Origin: Nitrospira sp.
Lineage (GTDB): Bacteria > Nitrospirota > Nitrospiria > Nitrospirales > Nitrospiraceae
Assembly: GCA_030123605.1 (NCBI GenBank)
Contig: CP126123.1
Span: 620,001 to 684,000 of the forward strand
Direction: 5' to 3'
DNA: 64,000 nt
Position 1 is the first letter of the stretch. Each line of letters starts with the position of its first letter. Shown here piece after piece: positions 10,494 through 17,312 of the stretch. Made by a program: the position numbers and the translations under genes. The notes under the pieces are model-generated. The model was given only the letters and a program-made list of their open reading frames with translations, searched no databases and was not told the DNA's origin.

Positions 10494-10880
10494 GTGGTGT
10501 GGTTACGATATGTTTTCCTCGCCCGCCTGTTCGTCCTTGCCGCGGCGCTTCCTGGTTGCGACTGGGAACACCACCGGCTTATGAAGGAGCAGTATCCCTC
10601 GTACCCGGAAGGAGTCCGGCGGGCGATCGACCGAGGGAACGTCATGCGAGGCATGAACCAGGATCAGGTGTACCTCGCGCTCGGATCTCCGGTCTGCAAG
10701 AAGGAGATCGAAGATCAGGGCAGGCTGTTGCAGGTCTGGTTGTATCCTCCCATCGGCAGGGATGCCTGTATCACGGCTGATTTTCGCGTGTACTTCGAAG
10801 AAGGGACCGTCGTCACGTGGGACCGTTTCAAGAAACCGGTTCGTGATACCGACCCTCCTGGCGGCGCGCCGCAGTATTGA
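10494..10880 (+). CDS. Small lipoprotein, possibly SmpA/OmlA (BamE)-like
   Basis: This has a GTG start with a GGAAGGGACGCCC leader. The 128-residue product has a signal peptide ending in the lipobox ALPGC. The mature part contains RGMNQDQVYLALGSP, which resembles the 'G.t.eqV...lG.P' signature of SmpA/OmlA/BamE-type small outer-membrane lipoproteins, followed by a WLYPP strand and a YFEEGTVVTW strand. A role in envelope assembly is possible but unproven. It follows the SGNH hydrolase by 17 bp. Confidence 0.7.
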   Translation: MVWLRYVFLARLFVLAAALPGCDWEHHRLMKEQYPSYPEGVRRAIDRGNVMRGMNQDQVYLALGSPVCKKEIEDQGRLLQVWLYPPIGRDACITADFRVYFEEGTVVTWDRFKKPVRDTDPPGGAPQY

Positions 10881-10900
10881 AATGGTGTGAACAGTGAAAC

Positions 10901-11026
10901 GCAGGCTGCTCAAACAGGCCTCCAACGAGGCCGCAGCCGATGAAAGCGCCGGAAGCGTACCCTCGGGGGTACGGTGAGGATGGTTTCGAGGGGAGCACGA
11001 AGGTGGGGACCTGTTTCAGCGACTGC
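10901..11026. repeat. Palindromic intergenic repeat, copy 1
   Basis: This element of about 125 bp has partial outer inverted arms (GCAGGCTGCTCAAACAGG against CCTGTTTCAGCGACTGC) and an internal GAGGCCGCAGC word. It also has a central palindrome around GTACCCTCGGGGGTACGG and a GTGAGGA segment. The same skeleton recurs in the adjacent copy and in a reversed copy near 17.1 kb. It resembles REP/BIME-like non-coding repeats and contains no gene. Confidence 0.65.
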
Positions 11027-11029
11027 TCG

Positions 11030-11155
11030 GCAGGACGGTCAAAATGATTGTCCGACTAGGCCGCAGCGAGCGAAGGACCGAGGCGTACCGTTACGGTACG
11101 TTGAGGGATCTGAGCGATGCGAGAACGACGTCGGCGGTCATTTTCACCGTCCTGC
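11030..11155. repeat. Palindromic intergenic repeat, copy 2
   Basis: The outer arms GCAGGACGGTCAAAATGA and TCATTTTCACCGTCCTGC are inverted repeats matching at 17 of 18 positions. Inside are AGGCCGCAGCGAGCGAAGG and a central palindrome GTACCGTTACGGTAC. The element follows copy 1 directly and ends one base before the stop codon of the leftward Memo-like gene. It is therefore the 3' boundary of that operon and may stabilise or terminate its transcript. Confidence 0.75.
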
Positions 11156-11156
11156 C

Positions 11157-12419
11157 CTAGAAGAAGGCCATGCTGGCATAGGTGACGGTCGAATTATATT
11201 GGTCGGTGATGCCGCGGTCGTACCTCAGGACCTGCCCCGTTTCAGCTTGGATCAATCGCAGCAACGAGTAGATCGGCGAGAAACCGGAGATCCGCCGTTG
11301 ATCGTTTTCTTTTTGAATGAATTGCGCGAACTCTTCCGGAGCGCGGTTCTCCACATGCTTGAGCATTTCCAGGTCGATTTGCATGCAACGGTGGAAGGAG
11401 AAGTCGGTGGGCGGTGCCGAATCGCCGTAGCGCATGCCGATGTGGGCCAGTTCCGCCCCTGCCACGACGCAATACTGTTTTCCCGATGCGGCCAACGCCC
11501 CGTTCAGGGCCTCTAAAAACTTTTCGACCCTCTCCCGCACCTGAGGGTCTCTCAGGCTGTCCGCTGAAAAGGATGTGAGGATCGGCACGATCGTAAAGGG
11601 CCGGTCTTTGCCGAGGCTCTCCTGGAGGAAGGGCAGTTGAAATTCCAGCGCATGTTCGTGTTGATGCGCCAATTCTTCCATGAAGGCGGACGGGACCAGA
11701 GCGCGCAGGCGATCGGTGACGCTGCGTTCGACCGTAACGACCCCCAGCGGCGTTTCGAAGTCCTTGTCCGTCACCGCCACGAGTTGTTCGAGCCCTGAGT
11801 TGGCCGTCCCAATCAGCACGTAGAGGTCCGGCTGGCGGGCTTCCTGCAATTCTTTGTAAGCCCAGGCGTAGACCGGTCCGGCATGTTTCGGTTCGTAGGT
11901 CGGTGCGACGAGTGCCTTGATGGGTGTACCCGCATGTTCGGAGGCCTTGATCTCCGGGCCTTCCTTCGAGGTGAAGAAGCCCTTGATCTGGGCGCGGAGT
12001 TTGGTTGCGTCCGCTTCATAACTCCGGCCGGCGAATGCCGGGAGGCGACAGGGCGCTTGGCGGTACGATTCCAGCGCCTGACGTTTGGCCTGTTCGGTCC
12101 TCTCCCCTTCCAGGAAGAGTTTCGCATCCAGGTCGGCCAACAACTGCTCGACCTTGTTCGGCATGAGGAATTCGCCGAAACGTTTCAGGTACATCGCGCC
12201 GATGTCCTGGACCGTATGGTCCCCATCCAGGTGCTGCACGATGAAGAAGTAGCTCATCGGCAAGACCAGTTTGTCCTTGCTCAAACCGGTCGGGTCCCAG
12301 AGCACGACGTACTGCTCTTCACCTTCTTTGATCGGTGAAAATTGCAAGTTGCGCAGCAGCGGATATTGTGCCGGATCTTTGGGCGCGTTGGTCGGGGGTG
12401 AATCCATAATGAGGCGCAT
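11157..12419 (-). CDS. PqqD-like domain fused to degenerate Memo-family domain
   Basis: The 420-residue product has two parts. Residues about 50-105 (HLDGDHTVQDIGAMYLKRFG) resemble the PqqD-like winged helix. Residues about 125-420 resemble Memo / AmmeMemoRadiSam protein B. Memo metal-site landmarks are partly kept: H179 in EPKHAG, the HEHALEFQLPF block (254-264) and H326 in AELAHIG. The canonical second His (GPNH) is replaced in GTANSG (204-209, Asn at the His position), so metal binding may be lost or altered. It is the last gene of the operon that starts at 19524; no AMMECR1 or radical-SAM partner is adjacent. A second in-frame ATG at 12404 is an alternative start. Confidence 0.7.
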   Translation of the reverse strand: MRLIMDSPPTNAPKDPAQYPLLRNLQFSPIKEGEEQYVVLWDPTGLSKDKLVLPMSYFFIVQHLDGDHTVQDIGAMYLKRFGEFLMPNKVEQLLADLDAKLFLEGERTEQAKRQALESYRQAPCRLPAFAGRSYEADATKLRAQIKGFFTSKEGPEIKASEHAGTPIKALVAPTYEPKHAGPVYAWAYKELQEARQPDLYVLIGTANSGLEQLVAVTDKDFETPLGVVTVERSVTDRLRALVPSAFMEELAHQHEHALEFQLPFLQESLGKDRPFTIVPILTSFSADSLRDPQVRERVEKFLEALNGALAASGKQYCVVAGAELAHIGMRYGDSAPPTDFSFHRCMQIDLEMLKHVENRAPEEFAQFIQKENDQRRISGFSPIYSLLRLIQAETGQVLRYDRGITDQYNSTVTYASMAFF

Positions 12420-12452
12420 TCTAACGGAGCAGTCTTCCAGGGCGCAAGCCGA

Positions 12453-13208
12453 TTACCGTTCCGGCGGGTGCGCGTTACCCCGGCGGCTCAGAATGATCAA
12501 CGTGGCTACGGTCAGCAGGAGGAGCCAGAGGGTCGGGCGGCCGTAGGAGGCGTCGGAGAATTCGATCAGATCCGTCAACCTACCGATCAGGAGCGACATA
12601 CGAGCCATGACCGTATAGCCGAAGGCCGCTCCGAAGGAGATCATCAAGAACATGATACCGGCGCGTGCGACCAGTTTCCCCGGCCCGGAATGTTCCACCG
12701 AGAAGAAAAAATAAAACAGGACCGAGACCACGCCGATCAGGATGATGATGCCGTTCAGGTTGCTGGCGGGATTCAAGAGAGACCAGGTGAATGTGACGCC
12801 CTCGCCCGGCGCGATGGACAGCAGAGGCCGCACCGTATCCTCGATCTGTTTCAGGATGAAGGAGGAAATGGTGCGGGGAATCGCCAGCCCCGCGCCGACC
12901 CCGACGATGAAGGCGAAGGCGTACCGGGACAGCCACGCCGCCTTGGGGACATACCGCGTCAGCATGAGGGTGCCGATGCCGACCGGGATCAACAACGACC
13001 ATTGCCCCTTGTCGAGGATCGGGTGCACGATCAAGGTCATGACCACCGTGTCGAACGTTTTGACGATCGTATAGCCGAGCGAGACGCCGACGTAGAGATG
13101 TTCGGCGAGTTTGAAGACTGGGTTGTCCTCGTAGAGGAACGAGAGGATGAAGAGGGTCAACCCTGTCGCGACCCAGGCGCCGAGTATCGTGGCAAACGAG
13201 AGTTCCAT
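12453..13208 (-). CDS. Conserved multi-pass membrane protein of the GlmL-like operon
   Basis: The start at ATG 13208 gives 251 residues (MELSFATILG...); a longer frame overlaps the upstream gene without a start signal. About seven hydrophobic segments are visible, with a soluble loop between the second and third (KTFDTVVMTLIVHPILDKG). I do not recognise a named family. It begins 4 bp after the stop of the preceding operon gene, so it is co-translated with it. Its role is inferred to be an integral subunit of the putative membrane complex encoded here. Confidence 0.75.
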   Translation of the reverse strand: MELSFATILGAWVATGLTLFILSFLYEDNPVFKLAEHLYVGVSLGYTIVKTFDTVVMTLIVHPILDKGQWSLLIPVGIGTLMLTRYVPKAAWLSRYAFAFIVGVGAGLAIPRTISSFILKQIEDTVRPLLSIAPGEGVTFTWSLLNPASNLNGIIILIGVVSVLFYFFFSVEHSGPGKLVARAGIMFLMISFGAAFGYTVMARMSLLIGRLTDLIEFSDASYGRPTLWLLLLTVATLIILSRRGNAHPPER

Positions 13209-13212
13209 GGTG

Positions 13213-14058
13213 CTACGAGCCGATCCGTTCGTGACGGCGTTGTTGCCGCAACATCGCAAAGTAGAAGACGTTGCAGATCGCGACCAACACGATAATGGCC
13301 AGGTGCGTGGCCGATTGCGCATCCATGCCGGCCACGGCGTTTCCCTTCTGGCCGACGAGGGTTTCGTACTCCGCGGCCCCGCGCAGGCCGCCGATCAAGC
13401 CATTGATTTGGCCGCTCCGCAGCAGCGGATAGAGGCCCGGCGCCATGACGCCGGTGCAGCCGCCGCCGAGTTCGAACTTGTACTTGTCTTTGCCGAAGAC
13501 GTACCAGGCTTCGACGCCCGGATTGCCGGCGGCCAACGTCACGGCGTAGGCCACGTCGCGCAGGTTCTGCACTCCCGCCAGGACCGGGAGTCCTTTGGTG
13601 GCCTTGCCGTCATAGTCGGCGGGGAAGGTAGTGTACAGGTCCTGCCCCATGTTCAGGATCACCGCGCTGCCGCCGGGACTCCACCCCAGGAACACATAGT
13701 CCTTGCCGCTCTCCTTGCCGGCCTCCTTGGCGGTTTGCGAGATGATTTGATCGGCCAAGCCGGTTCCGGACACCCAGAGGGTCATGGCCATCACGCGCAG
13801 GTTCTTGCGGAAGGCATGACGCAGGATGGCGACGGCCTGCGGATAGAGCTCCGGCTTCGAGGCGGGATCGAAATCCAGCGACAGCAAAAAGACCGAGCCC
13901 TCAGGCAGCTTGTCGATGTAGTCGTAGACGCCCCGCACCTCCGAAGAAATCTTGATCGGTAGCCCGACCGGGAACAACAACGGCAGGAGCGTGCAGAGCC
14001 CGATCACCAGAAAGATGATCCGCCGGTCGATCCGCAGCATGCGTTCGGCGAAGCCCAT
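13213..14058 (-). CDS. Bitopic membrane protein with large extracytoplasmic domain
   Basis: The start at ATG 14058 gives 281 residues. One helix near the N-terminus (IIFLVIGLCTLLPLLFPVGL) and one at the C-terminus (THLAIIVLVAICNVFYFAML) flank a soluble domain of about 200 residues. That domain has alternating strands and helices (VFLLSLDFDPASKPELYP, RVMAMTLWVSGTGLA, VFLGWSPGGSAVILNMG), suggesting a Rossmann-like or periplasmic-binding-like fold. I do not recognise the family. It lies between two other membrane protein genes with 4-bp gaps, within the GlmL-like operon. Confidence 0.75.
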   Translation of the reverse strand: MGFAERMLRIDRRIIFLVIGLCTLLPLLFPVGLPIKISSEVRGVYDYIDKLPEGSVFLLSLDFDPASKPELYPQAVAILRHAFRKNLRVMAMTLWVSGTGLADQIISQTAKEAGKESGKDYVFLGWSPGGSAVILNMGQDLYTTFPADYDGKATKGLPVLAGVQNLRDVAYAVTLAAGNPGVEAWYVFGKDKYKFELGGGCTGVMAPGLYPLLRSGQINGLIGGLRGAAEYETLVGQKGNAVAGMDAQSATHLAIIVLVAICNVFYFAMLRQQRRHERIGS

Positions 14059-14062
14059 CCGA

Positions 14063-14713
14063 TTATTCCTTGCCTCCCCCCAGGTACGATCGTTCCACAC
14101 CGAAGATGATCTTGAACGAGAGCGCCACCGCGCCGAGGCTGACCCCGATCAAGATGGCCCTCCGGACGGAGGCGTTCAAGACGTTCAAAATCCAACTCGA
14201 CAGGTCCCCGCTGAGCGGAAGGATGTATTCACCCAGCGGAACCCGGCCCATCATCACGATCACCGCCGCCACCAGCAGCACGGCCGCCTCCCGGCTGCGC
14301 GCGCGGAACGACCGATAGGCGGCCGAGGCGATGAAGAAGGCGAGGATCGCGAACATGGTGCCTTGCAGGGGGACGAGGGTGTAGGAATAGATCCAGCCGA
14401 ACGAGGTCAGTGCGCCGTCGATGCTTTCTTTCCCGTTGTTCCAGATCCCCACGACGATGGTGCCGAGCATGCCGGTATAGAGCACGAGGCTGTACCCCCA
14501 CCCGGCTTCCTTCCGTCGAATCTTCGAGGCATGGACGTGGAACAGGCTGGTGATGCCCAGGATGAGCGCGAAACCTCCGATGATCTGCAGCCACTTCGTG
14601 ACGGAGGTGAGCAGTTGCTCCGAGGCAGGATGGGGCACGTAGTACTGCGCGGCCATGACCAGTCCGGTCACCATCGTGATGAGCAGCGGCAGTTGTCGGC
14701 GAAGGAGAATCAT
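14063..14713 (-). CDS. Six-helix membrane protein of the GlmL-like operon
   Basis: This 216-residue protein has about six hydrophobic helices and short loops. A positively charged loop (HASKIRRKEAGWG) lies after the second helix and a basic segment (RSFRARSREA) after the fourth. Its ATG overlaps the stop of the DUF6754 gene by four bases, so translation is coupled. No transporter or enzyme signature is visible. It is probably an integral subunit of a complex with its neighbours. Confidence 0.75.
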   Translation of the reverse strand: MILLRRQLPLLITMVTGLVMAAQYYVPHPASEQLLTSVTKWLQIIGGFALILGITSLFHVHASKIRRKEAGWGYSLVLYTGMLGTIVVGIWNNGKESIDGALTSFGWIYSYTLVPLQGTMFAILAFFIASAAYRSFRARSREAAVLLVAAVIVMMGRVPLGEYILPLSGDLSSWILNVLNASVRRAILIGVSLGAVALSFKIIFGVERSYLGGGKE

Positions 14714-15969
14714 TTCAGATCCTTGAAGAGGTCCAGGATGGTCTGCGGCCAGGTTGCGCCGGTCACGACGGCGATCGTCGCCAATAGGGTTCCGATGCCG
14801 ATCACGCCGAGGATGAAGGCCTTGCCGAGGTCCTGTCCGCGCAACGTCCCGATCTGGATCGGTTCCTTCGAGAGGTAGGCGCTGGCGGCATAGAGTTCCT
14901 CGCCGATCAGGGTGTAGTCACAGGTCGTGACGAAGAACGGGAGTTGGTGGTCGGAATCGGTCCCGGCGATTTGAATCGCCCCGGTGCTGGCGCCGGTTTC
15001 CGTGAGCAGGAGCGATTCCGCGAAGTAGGAGCCCATGAAAAAATTCGCCGCCGGCTTCCGCCTGAGCATGATGCCGTCCACGGCGGCCGTGTAGCTGAAT
15101 TGATCGCTGGTGATGAAGAAATTGGCATCATCCTTGAACAGGTCCGGCTTGCCGGCTTCCAGGTAGGCCTGTTTGGTGATTTCCTGGCAGACGGCCATCG
15201 TGATGGGTTCGCGGTGCGGCACCAGCAATTCCGTTTCATAGGAGGCGGCCTTTTTGGCGACGCGACCTAAAATGATCGCTGCGGCAATCGTCGCGGGGTC
15301 GTTCATGTCGTGCGCCCCGGTCATGTAAAGGACCGGCTTGCCCAACTCCGTGGATCGCCCGATGGCTTCATCGACCGCGTCCAGACCGGGAATACGCCGC
15401 AGGAAGATCTCCTTTCGCTTGGCCAGATTGATCGCATAGAACACGACGGCGCCGAACAGCAGGGCCAGCACCAGATTGTTCAGCTGGTTCCAGTTCATCC
15501 AGTTCGGCTCAGGCGAGGCCGTGATCGGCGGAGCGATCGACCGTTCCCTGCCGTTCACGGCGGCGACGGTGACGGCGTACGACTGTCCTTGCTTCAACTC
15601 GATGCCCTTCCCGCTCTTGATGACATAAGCATGGTCGCCCGGCTGTCCCGGCCTGGTCCACCAGGCAGACTTCCCATCGCGAACGTAGTGGCTGTCGGCG
15701 GAAAATTCGGCGAGGACTTTCCACGCGGTCTGGTCTGAGGGCACGCTGCCCTCATGCAATAGGATTTGATACTTCCACGCGGCGCTGTCGCTTGCCGAGG
15801 GGGCCCAGAGAACCGTGAGGCTGCCTCCCCCATCGCTCGGGGTGTCCAAGACCTGCAGCTGTTGCGGCGGTGCAAGGGGCGCCTGTGCAAGGAGGAATTG
15901 CGGCGCGCAGGCGAGCAGCCCGGCGACAACGAGCGGCACGATACGGCGAGGAGGCTGCACGCGGCTCAT
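14710..15969 (-). CDS. DUF6754-type membrane protein with FN3-like ectodomain
   Basis: The 419-residue product has a signal peptide (ends near LLAQA). A fibronectin type III-like domain (about 35-150; strands around LTVLWAPS and SYAVTVAAVNG) follows, then a membrane helix (about 165-185). The large cytoplasmic domain begins FLRRIPGLDAVDEAIGRSTELGKP, and a C-terminal helix lies near residue 390. The cytoplasmic part matches what I recall of DUF6754, with MTGAHDMNDPATIAA and ELLVPHREPITM. Its biochemical role is unknown. It overlaps both neighbours by four bases, so it is a core member of the operon. Confidence 0.78.
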   Translation of the reverse strand: MSRVQPPRRIVPLVVAGLLACAPQFLLAQAPLAPPQQLQVLDTPSDGGGSLTVLWAPSASDSAAWKYQILLHEGSVPSDQTAWKVLAEFSADSHYVRDGKSAWWTRPGQPGDHAYVIKSGKGIELKQGQSYAVTVAAVNGRERSIAPPITASPEPNWMNWNQLNNLVLALLFGAVVFYAINLAKRKEIFLRRIPGLDAVDEAIGRSTELGKPVLYMTGAHDMNDPATIAAAIILGRVAKKAASYETELLVPHREPITMAVCQEITKQAYLEAGKPDLFKDDANFFITSDQFSYTAAVDGIMLRRKPAANFFMGSYFAESLLLTETGASTGAIQIAGTDSDHQLPFFVTTCDYTLIGEELYAASAYLSKEPIQIGTLRGQDLGKAFILGVIGIGTLLATIAVVTGATWPQTILDLFKDLK

Positions 15970-17093
15970 GCTCCTTCGATCACTTCGATGTTGGCCCTGG
16001 GAACCACGGTGCTCGTGCCGTCCGGAAACCGGACTTCAAGTACCCGGACCTCACTCTCCGTCGGGATCATCCTCAGTTCAGACGGCAAGCCGGATACCGC
16101 ACCGATCTTGCCGAACAGCGGATCCCGGATGATCCGCACCGGATCGCCGAGTTGAATGCCCTCCCGTTCGACCAGGCTCACCCGCGCTCCGGAGGAAGGG
16201 GATGTCTGTGGAATGATGATTTCCGGCCTGATGACGCCGGCCCGGATTTGCGTCGCGCCTGAAATAGAAGCCTTCTGTCCCGCATGGGCGGACAGGAGCG
16301 CGAAGGTTTTTGGAGCCATCGGGATCGTGCCGAATCCCTCCGTCAGGATCAACGTGAAGCCGACCTGTTCCGTACCGGTGATGGCGACGCCGAGGTCATA
16401 CCCGAGGAGGGCCCGCAGGTCCTTGTCGTGGATGCCGCCGACCACGAGGCCGATCACCCCGATCTCCTTGGCGCGCGTCATGGCGGCGGCGGGAAGAAAC
16501 GAGCCCCCGATCACGATTTTGCCCTTCATGGACGGAATGAGCCGCTCCGGGAGCAACGGTTGGTCCGGTGCCGTCACGCCGACGACCAGTTCGCCGTCGG
16601 TCTCCCCGCCGATGCCGAAAATGCCCTGCACCAGACTGCAGGTCGTTTCGACCGTCACGCCTTGTTCGGGATGCACCTCGGCGATCGTGCCGTCGATGTA
16701 GCCTCGCAATTCGAGCACCCGCGGCGGTTCCCGCAATAGGACCTGTCCGGTAATCGTTGAAATCGATTCGACGGTGCCGCCGACAGGTGAACGGATTTCC
16801 GTCTTGAACCATGAGATGAAGGGTTTGTTCTCGGCCAAGACCTCGTCTTTTTGAACCGACTCCTTTTCTTTCTTCACCAGGTAGTCGTTGATTTCATCCG
16901 GTGCGATACCGAGCTGATTCGCGAGGTTGAGCGGAACGACCTTGCCGGGCAATTCGGCCCGGGCGACGGTCGTATCGGCATGTATCGCCTCGCCGACCTT
17001 CACCAACACCGTTCCCGGGAGAGGCAAGATGCGTTTGCGACGGACGGTGGTCCGTTCCGTGACGGTCAGTCCTGGTGTGTACGAATGCGCCAT
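15966..17093 (-). CDS. Barrel-sandwich (biotinyl/lipoyl-like) and KOW-like protein
   Basis: This 375-residue soluble protein is of unrecognised family. The N-terminal half has two barrel-sandwich-like segments (GTVLVKVGEAIHADTTVAR and SPVGGTVESISTITGQVLL) like those in RnfC or biotinyl-lipoyl domains, but no lysine carrier motif. The C-terminus (LGDPVRIIRDPLFGKIGAV) looks like a KOW/SH3 barrel. A Gly-rich middle (GKIVIGGSFLPAAAMTRAKEIGVIGLVVGG) could bind a ligand. The start ATG sits 3 bp from a palindromic repeat and no Shine-Dalgarno is visible. The gene overlaps the DUF6754 gene by four bases. Confidence 0.72.
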   Translation of the reverse strand: MAHSYTPGLTVTERTTVRRKRILPLPGTVLVKVGEAIHADTTVARAELPGKVVPLNLANQLGIAPDEINDYLVKKEKESVQKDEVLAENKPFISWFKTEIRSPVGGTVESISTITGQVLLREPPRVLELRGYIDGTIAEVHPEQGVTVETTCSLVQGIFGIGGETDGELVVGVTAPDQPLLPERLIPSMKGKIVIGGSFLPAAAMTRAKEIGVIGLVVGGIHDKDLRALLGYDLGVAITGTEQVGFTLILTEGFGTIPMAPKTFALLSAHAGQKASISGATQIRAGVIRPEIIIPQTSPSSGARVSLVEREGIQLGDPVRIIRDPLFGKIGAVSGLPSELRMIPTESEVRVLEVRFPDGTSTVVPRANIEVIEGA

Positions 17094-17096
17094 AAC

Positions 17097-17216
17097 GGTT
17101 GCTGAAAACGCCCTACAGCTTCGTTCTCAGTTGCTCGCTCCTCTCATCGTACAACCCAGAGTACGACTCGGGACCCTCGCGCCTTGCGGCCTCTCTGCCG
17201 GACGTTTTGAGCAACC
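17097..17216. repeat. Palindromic intergenic repeat, copy 3 (reverse orientation)
   Basis: The outer arms GGTTGCTGAAAACGC and ACGTTTTGAGCAACC match at 13 of 15 positions as inverted repeats. A central CGTACAACCCAGAGTACG palindrome and a TTGCGGCCTC word correspond, in reverse, to copies 1 and 2 near 11 kb. It lies between the GlmL-like ATPase gene and the barrel protein gene, three bases before the latter's ATG. Confidence 0.65.
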
Positions 17217-17238
17217 TTGTGAACCGGTTCTGAATCAT

Positions 17239-17312
17239 GAGTTCTGAGTTGTGAAGGCAGAATGGCACAACCCTTTGAAAACCCCGAACTCATCATTCAC
17301 AACTCAGAATTC
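17239..17312. repeat. Inverted repeat at the 3' end of the GlmL-like gene
   Basis: The arms GAGTTCTGAGTTGTGAA (17239-17255) and TTCACAACTCAGAATTC (17296-17312) pair at 16 of 17 positions across a 40-base loop. The right arm contains the stop codon of the ATPase gene. It could end or stabilise that transcript. The AACTCAGAA word recurs at 50.1 kb. Confidence 0.6.

Noticed and set aside
10901-11155. Possible CRISPR array from the repeated words near 11 kb
   Set aside because: Only two imperfect 125-bp palindromic units are present, with no short regular repeats, spacers or cas genes.
12468-13295. 275-codon frame antisense to a membrane protein gene
   Set aside because: It is rich in Asp/Gln/Arg with no hydrophobic or domain pattern; the minus-strand frame encodes regular membrane helices.
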